NCBI RefSeq assembly: GCF_033115175.1
Contig: NC_084850.1
Span: 1 to 64,000 of the forward strand
Length of the DNA stretch: 64,000 bases
From: Lepus europaeus
Lineage: Eukaryota; Chordata; Mammalia; Lagomorpha; Leporidae
Reading direction: 5' to 3'
Shown here one piece after another: positions 58,491-64,000 of this stretch (positions within the stretch are counted from its first letter, which is position 1; the number at the start of each line of letters is the position of its first letter). The position numbers were made by a program, and so were the translations under genes. Under the pieces are notes generated by a model. The model was not told where the DNA came from, made no database searches, and worked only from the letters and a program-made list of their open reading frames with translations.

Positions 58491-59508
58491 GGGCAGCAGC
58501 TAGGCTGGGCCCTGTGGGCCAGAACACCTCCATGTGGCCTCTCCAATCAGCTTGCCGTCCTCACAGCACACTGGCCTCCGAGCTAGTATTCCACACAGCA
58601 ATCTGGAAGCTCCACTGGGAGCAGGGTGAGCCTCGGACAACACAGGGCATCACTGCTGCCATACTCCTCCAGAGGAACCAGCTCCCAGACTCCCGGGGAG
58701 GGGCACGGAGCCCACCCCTCACCGGGAGGCTGTCAAGGCCATGGTGTAACAGAATATGTGGGACAGGCCATGGTCATGACCATCGCTGGAAAGACACTCA
58801 GGAGCGCTGCCGTTCTTGTGCTCCACACATCTCCAAACGGCGGTGACCTTGTGCGCCTCACTGTGCCTGGCAATGAGCTCTGTGCAGTGGGAGAGTAAGT
58901 GCCTGGCGGGACAGAGTGAGGGCACGACGTGAGCCCCCCAGCAGCATTCAAGGGGCACCTCGGCTTTTTTGCACTGCCCTCACGGGCCTCTTGGTGGTAC
59001 CCTGGGCAAAACCTGTACACCCACTCCTTCCCGGTGACAGGAGCCCCCCACGCCCCCACAACCTTGTTCTCTGGAGAAATGCAAAAGAGCCTCCTCAGCT
59101 CCGTCTGAATAGTCAGTCTCCTACACTCACAGATGAGGATGCTTTGGTTCTGCAGGCCTCCGTTTGCTGGCTCACCCAGGACACAGAGGCAACAGCAGCA
59201 TCTCCCCCACAGGGCTATGTGGCGTCGACAGATGCCTATCAAAACCCACGGGGCAGGCAGGGTCTGCAGGGGCTGGTGAAGGACAGAGAGGACGAGTTGG
59301 AAACTGGGTTCCCACGCAAACAAGCTGCCTCCCCAGGGACTGGCCCACGAGAGTCACTCAGGGCGTGTTGGTTGACCGAGTGGAAGAAGGTGACGACAGC
59401 AGAGAGGCAGGGCCGGGCTGAACGCCTGCCCCATGGGCCTTGTGGACAGTCCCTGCCCACATGAAGCGGGGAGAAGGCATGTGTGCTGGGAGGCGGAAGC
59501 TGCTGTCA
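58491..59508. other. GC-rich low-copy sequence upstream of nothing recognised
   Basis: Several frames of 60-200 codons overlap on both strands without recognisable domains. A GTAAGT donor-like site near 58892 follows an open frame, but an exon could not be supported. Confidence 0.3.
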
Positions 59509-60444
59509 TCAAGAGGAGAGCTGCCCCCATCCAAGGAGACTTCTTAGGGCCCCTTTCATGTCCTTATTCCTTAGGCTGTAAATGAAGGGATTGAGCATAG
59601 GAGCCACCACTGCATATAACACCGTGGCCACGGAATCCTCAATGGTATAGGAGGAGGAAGGGCGCAGATATACCCCAAAGAGGGCCCCATAGAACAGGGA
59701 CACCACTGCGAGGTGGGAACTGCATGTTGAAAAGGCCTTCAGCTTGCTCTGGGAAGAATGCAGTCTGAGGATGGCTGAGAAAATGTGCATATATGACAGA
59801 GAAATAAAGAAGAAGGGGATGACAAAAAGAACACTCCCTAAGGTATAAACAACCAGCTCATTGGTGTGGATGTCTGAGCAGGAAAGCTTCAACAATGCAT
59901 AGAGCTCACAGAAAATATGGTGAATTCTGACATGTGCACAGAAGGACAATGTATCCATGAGGAGGGTGTGGACCAAGGGATAGATGTTTGTGACAAGCAG
60001 AGCCACAGACACCGAAGTGATACAAAACTGGGGGCTCATGATTGTGGTGTAGTACAGAGGTTGACATATGGCTACAAATCTGTCATATGCCATGAGTGCC
60101 AATAGCACATTGTCTAGTTCTAGAAACAAAATTAGAAAATACATCTGAGTGAGGCACCCGACATAGGAGATAGACTGGCGGTGGGTTTGGATGTTTATCA
60201 GCATCTTTGGTATAGTGACGGAAGTGAAGCAGATGTCAACACACGACAGACTGGCTATGAAGAAGTACATGGGACTGTGGAGGGTGGGAGAAGAGCTGAT
60301 GGCCAGGATGATGAGCAGGTTCCCCACAATGGTGACCAGGTACATGAACAGAAACAAGCTGAAGAGGACAGGCTGATGTTCAGGCATCCCTGACAGTCCC
60401 AGGAGGAAGAATTCTGAGGTTCTGGTTACATTGCCTCTCACCAT
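59509..60444 (-). CDS. Olfactory receptor, class II, family 1-like, intact (311 aa)
   Basis: Odorant-binding G-protein-coupled receptor of the plasma membrane of olfactory cilia. A single uninterrupted coding exon of normal length. Visible in order: N-glycosylation site NVT (5-7), TM1 with GN (41-42), PMYFFIASLS (58-67), TM2-loop IPKMLINIQT (78-87), conserved Cys97, MAYDRFVAIC (118-127; DRY read as DRF), TM5/loop SYMHI (217-221), KAFSTCSSHL (236-245) and PMLNPFIYSLRNKD (282-295). The 'DICFTSVTIPKMLINIQT' stretch resembles family 1. The first Met fits the usual start, 21-22 residues before TM1. The ortholog and subfamily cannot be named. As in other such genes, any upstream non-coding exon is not visible. 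Confidence 0.95.
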   Translation of the reverse strand: MVRGNVTRTSEFFLLGLSGMPEHQPVLFSLFLFMYLVTIVGNLLIILAISSSPTLHSPMYFFIASLSCVDICFTSVTIPKMLINIQTHRQSISYVGCLTQMYFLILFLELDNVLLALMAYDRFVAICQPLYYTTIMSPQFCITSVSVALLVTNIYPLVHTLLMDTLSFCAHVRIHHIFCELYALLKLSCSDIHTNELVVYTLGSVLFVIPFFFISLSYMHIFSAILRLHSSQSKLKAFSTCSSHLAVVSLFYGALFGVYLRPSSSYTIEDSVATVLYAVVAPMLNPFIYSLRNKDMKGALRSLLGWGQLSS

Positions 60445-62139
60445 GGCTGTTGATTTCTAAAAGAAAAAAATGCAATGGAAATGCATCTATCCACCAGACC
60501 AGGGGCATGCATGGCACTTTCATCATTGGATGAAATGATACATCATGATGCTGATGGAAGGATCTCCAACAAGAAAGTCTGGTGATCACTGCAGGGTAGG
60601 GGAGCTGTTGTGGCTCTCTTTGTTACTGACTTCAGTCAAGAGCACCTCTTGCTTCCCCAAAAGGAAAGAAAAGATCCAGGAAGAGAAGAAGACAAGTAGA
60701 ACTGCAGGGAAGGCTAGGATGTGGGAGGAGGCAGTTGGCAAGTCACAATGGCAGCACTCAGTGAGGAACATCTTGATTATTTTTACCACATTTTATACCT
60801 CATCCACTCAGAGGTCTGGGTAATGAGCATCAGATAGAGTGTGTGTGTGTGTGTGCGTGTGTGTGTTCATCCTTAGAGATAAACATACTCATACGTACGT
60901 GTATTCATGCAAGACTATATGGAAGATTACGCACCATAATGTTAACTAACAGTGGATATCCCAGGGGTGAGGGTTTTAATATGCATATTTTTCAGCACTA
61001 AACCTATATTAAATTTCAAAATAGTGCTATATGGATACTAATAGGTCTTTCACAGAGTTTCTGTGCTGGACAAAGCCTGAGACACAAGCACAATCAGAGG
61101 TTCATATGCAGAGCCTTCTCACACCATAGGCTGTATCTGAAAATCGTGTCCCTCTATCTTCGTCTCACCTCCTGCTCATGGCATGGACTCCACACAGGCT
61201 ACACGCCCATGAGGTGTGATTGCACTAGATGCAGAGATGTACACTTACAAATCTGATGAAATGGAAAACTTAATAAAGTCCGGCTTAAAAGACATTGACC
61301 CAAAAAGGGGAAGGGGATGCATATACAAGTGTTCCATTTCCGAAGAGTCCGTGGATCTCCACTTAAAAATAAATCGCATCCCACCTTTAATGCAGGGGCT
61401 TTTAAGAACAATTATTTTAATCCATCAGACTGTTACCTCCCTGAAACATGAAAAATGTCTCTTCAAATACTAAAAGTCTGCAAGGGAAGGAACAACATCT
61501 GTCTGGTTCACTCCTGAACCCCATGGCCTCCTCAAGCCAGCGTAACACGAAAACTAAGACCAGAGAGCAACAGCACGCACGTAAAGAATGATGAAGCAAA
61601 AATCTCGAATACAGGCAAAGCCAATCCGTTAGTATCTACAAGGTATAATGCAGCAAACAGGAATCCAAGAATGGCTGGAACGATGATTCCTACCGATGCA
61701 GTTAAGGATACTGTGTGACGGGAGGAGAAAAACAGTATTCCAAATCTCAAGGATGTTAAATGGAACTCGTAAAACCTGGCATCCCTTCTTGATTTTTAAA
61801 ACCCCTGATGAGACTGGAATTGCAGCCTCGTCTCAAAGCACCAGTGTCTGGACAGCCATACCCCAGGCAAAATTACACCCTGCCCCCAAAGCTCTCCCAT
61901 CCCAACCCTTTCTGTGTGTCCTCTGCAGCTCATCATGCATGACAAATTCCTTCTCAAAGCATCCTCCACCCTCCTCCTCAATGGGGCTAGGCTGTGGCCC
62001 CGAGGACACTGCTTTCTCACAGCCCTTTCCTTTCCAGGGAAAACTCACTTTTCCTCTCAAGGATGGGAGGTGGTGTCCGTGACATGTCCTTCCTCCTGGT
62101 GCTACTTGCCAACCCAACATTTCCTGCATTCTTTCAACA
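60445..62139. other. Low-copy sequence, GT microsatellite at 60839-60866
   Basis: No gene supported. A minus-strand frame at 61532-61750 encodes two hydrophobic spans but was not recognised. Confidence 0.35.
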
Positions 62140-62412
62140 TTTACTTACTTTTGTTAATTTGAAGAGAGAGAGAGAGAGAGAGCGCGAGCACGTGCCAGGG
62201 CTGGGCCAATTTAAGGCCAAGAGATAGGAACTCAATCCAGGTCTCCCACATTGATGGCAGGGACCCATGTACTTGACCTGTCATCTCCTGCCTCCCAGGG
62301 TGTACATTAGCTGGAAGCTGGAATTGGAAGCAGAGCTAGGAGTCAAACACAGGCACTCTGCTAGGGGGCATGGATGTTCCATGTGGAGTGTTAGTTTCTG
62401 CATCAAGTGCCT
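62140..62412 (-). mobile_element. Older SINE, antisense
   Basis: A 'tttgttaatttgaagagaga' start, (GA)n, 'ccaggtctcccacattgatg', and antisense head ending 'tgcatcaagtgcctgcccc'. Confidence 0.75.
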
Positions 62413-63164
62413 GCCCCTCCTCCACCCTTTAAGGAAAGACCTAGGAATAACAAAAATGGCAGAAAAGGAAGCTCCAAGGGCCCATCTCTCCACAGAAACA
62501 CCAAAAAGCGATGAAACACTGTGCGAGTACACTTTGTGAGAACTCACAAGAACACTCAAAGATTTCCAGCAACCAAACACTGGATCAAGACAACGGAGAC
62601 TTAAGCAGGGTAGGTGAACTTTCTGGTGTCCCAACTTAGCCTTGCCCCATAGCCCTCCCTCCCCAGCACAGCAGTGACCTTGAAGATGGCAGCCTACAGG
62701 TCAAGTGTGGTTCTTGGTTCAGGGAGGAGGAGAAAAGCCTGAGCTCTCAAGGAACTGCGCTTGTCTGTTTGTACCTACCCCGGGATTCCCTAAGGATGGA
62801 CAGGAGGCACCAAGCAAAGAAACTTGAAGAAATCCGGAGAACAAAGTCTCAACACATGGCAGTATCAACAGTGCCCTAGGAGTTATAAAAAAGGCAACCA
62901 AGTAGCAACTACGGAGTCAGAAAGTCCCAAAAGTGAAGTGAGGAGCACACAATGCTGTCTTCAACAGCCGATCTGAACAGACAGAAGAAATGGCTAATAC
63001 CGGGAAGATAGGTAAATTTAAATCATCCAGGCAGAGAGGACGAAAAAAGAATGAAGAAAAATGAGCAGAGCCTGAGAGACCTGTGGGCCATCACTGAGGA
63101 GACCAACAAACATGTTGTTGATTCTCAGAAGGGAGAACAGAAGGGCTGAAAGGAATATTTGAAG
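62413..63164 (+). mobile_element. Probable old L1 5' UTR remnant
   Basis: 'aaaatggcagaaaaggaag', 'ccacagaaacaccaaaaagc' and 'gaacactcaaagatttccag' resemble old mammalian L1 5' UTR sequence from memory. No coding frame. Confidence 0.35.
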
Positions 63165-63169
63165 AAACC

Positions 63170-63400
63170 AAGGTGGGCATTTGGCATAGTGGTTCAGATG
63201 CCACTTGAGGTGACACATCCCATCTCAGAGTGCCTGGGTTCCAGTCCCAGCTCCACTCCTGGTTCCAGCTGCCTGCTGATGCCAACAGGTAGTGGACCAA
63301 GTACTTGGGTCACGGCCACCGACGTGGAATACCCGGATTGAGGTCCTGGCTCCCGGCTGCCTGAAGACGGACAGCCATCACTAATGACGCTCCAGCTTTC
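63170..63400 (+). mobile_element. Old SINE fragment
   Basis: 'gggcatttggcatagtggtt' head variant and 'gagtgcctgggttccagtcc' B-box region; tail missing. Confidence 0.65.
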
Positions 63401-64000
63401 TGGACCAGGAAATTCATGACCAGCCAAGCACTTCAGATGAAGCAAATGGACTTGGGTGTCCCTCACCCTGGGAAGGCAACAGTCCCTAGCACAGAAACTG
63501 GGGGAAGACTCGCTGCAGCGTGCATGACTGGAGCAGGTGCCGTCTTGCTGTTTGGATTCAGAACCCCTTTAGGAGGTGGCAAACAACTGGCACTGGCATG
63601 CACTATGATTCCTTGCACGATGCCAAGAGAATGAACCTTAACTCAGCCTGGAGAGGCATGGCCTGTAGGAGAAGAAAAAGATCCCAGGGAAGGAGGGTGA
63701 GGGAGGCAAGGGCAGAATGCACAAAGGCAGGGGGTTGTGGAGGCCAGTGTTGGTGCTGGCCAAAACGGAGCTGGAGGCTGGGTAAGAGGAAGAGGAGGTG
63801 AGATTCTGCCGTGACTTCCTCTGCAGTGACTGGGTGGATTTTCCGTGAGGGGATTCATAAACTGTAAATGCTTTCAAAGGAATGTGCAGACGGGGAAGGA
63901 AGGTGCCCTGATGGAGGTGAGGAGGCTTCCGCAGCAGCAGCAGAAGCAGCAGAGGCAAGGCAGGGTCTGCTGTGTAGTCCGTGTGCCCTGCACAGCAGGT
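63401..64000. other. Low-copy purine-rich sequence
   Basis: No gene or repeat recognised before the window ends. Confidence 0.35.

Overview
The window is animal nuclear DNA, almost certainly from a lagomorph such as the European rabbit. The evidence is many tRNA-derived C-repeat SINEs (a GGCCGGCGCCGTGGCT-type head, B box GGTTCTAGTCC, CT-rich tail and poly(A)) together with one L1 lineage present in full-length, truncated and nested copies. There is no bacterial-style gene organisation. Most long open frames are L1 ORFs, frames within tandem repeats, or the pyrimidine strand of a purine tract.

Layout. 1-0.93 kb is a minisatellite plus flank that recurs inverted at 58.0-58.5 kb. 2.7-3.56 kb holds a compact two-exon gene candidate (142 aa, unassigned, faintly SPANX/CYPT-like), followed by a 0.9-kb purine-strand tandem repeat. 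5.0-14.6 kb is an old sense L1 interrupted by SINEs, a probable solo LTR and a 5,404-bp betaretrovirus-like provirus on the minus strand. The provirus has 490-bp LTRs that differ at one base, a 6-bp target duplication and a Lys-type primer site, but it lacks most of pol and the env surface domain. 14.6-23.3 kb is a 33-bp-unit minisatellite split by a full-length minus-strand L1. 23.3-34.6 kb is a run of L1 pieces that each keep the 5' end and lack the 3' end, with further L1 insertions inside them. 34.6-39.3 kb is low-copy sequence with SINEs, including a SINE-in-SINE hairpin.

39.3-52.5 kb is an old sense L1 containing a 34-bp U2 snRNA retrofragment, SINEs and a younger L1. That younger L1 in turn carries a 5'-inverted chimeric element with L1 ends and retroviral-type sequence between them. 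52.7-53.8 kb is a probable solo LTR. 53.8-64 kb is low-copy sequence, SINEs, old L1 and one intact olfactory receptor gene at 59.5-60.4 kb.

Only two host protein-coding loci are supported: the two-exon gene and the olfactory receptor. The rest is a record of retrotransposition whose order can be read from target duplications. All calls come from reading by eye; no alignments or database searches were run.
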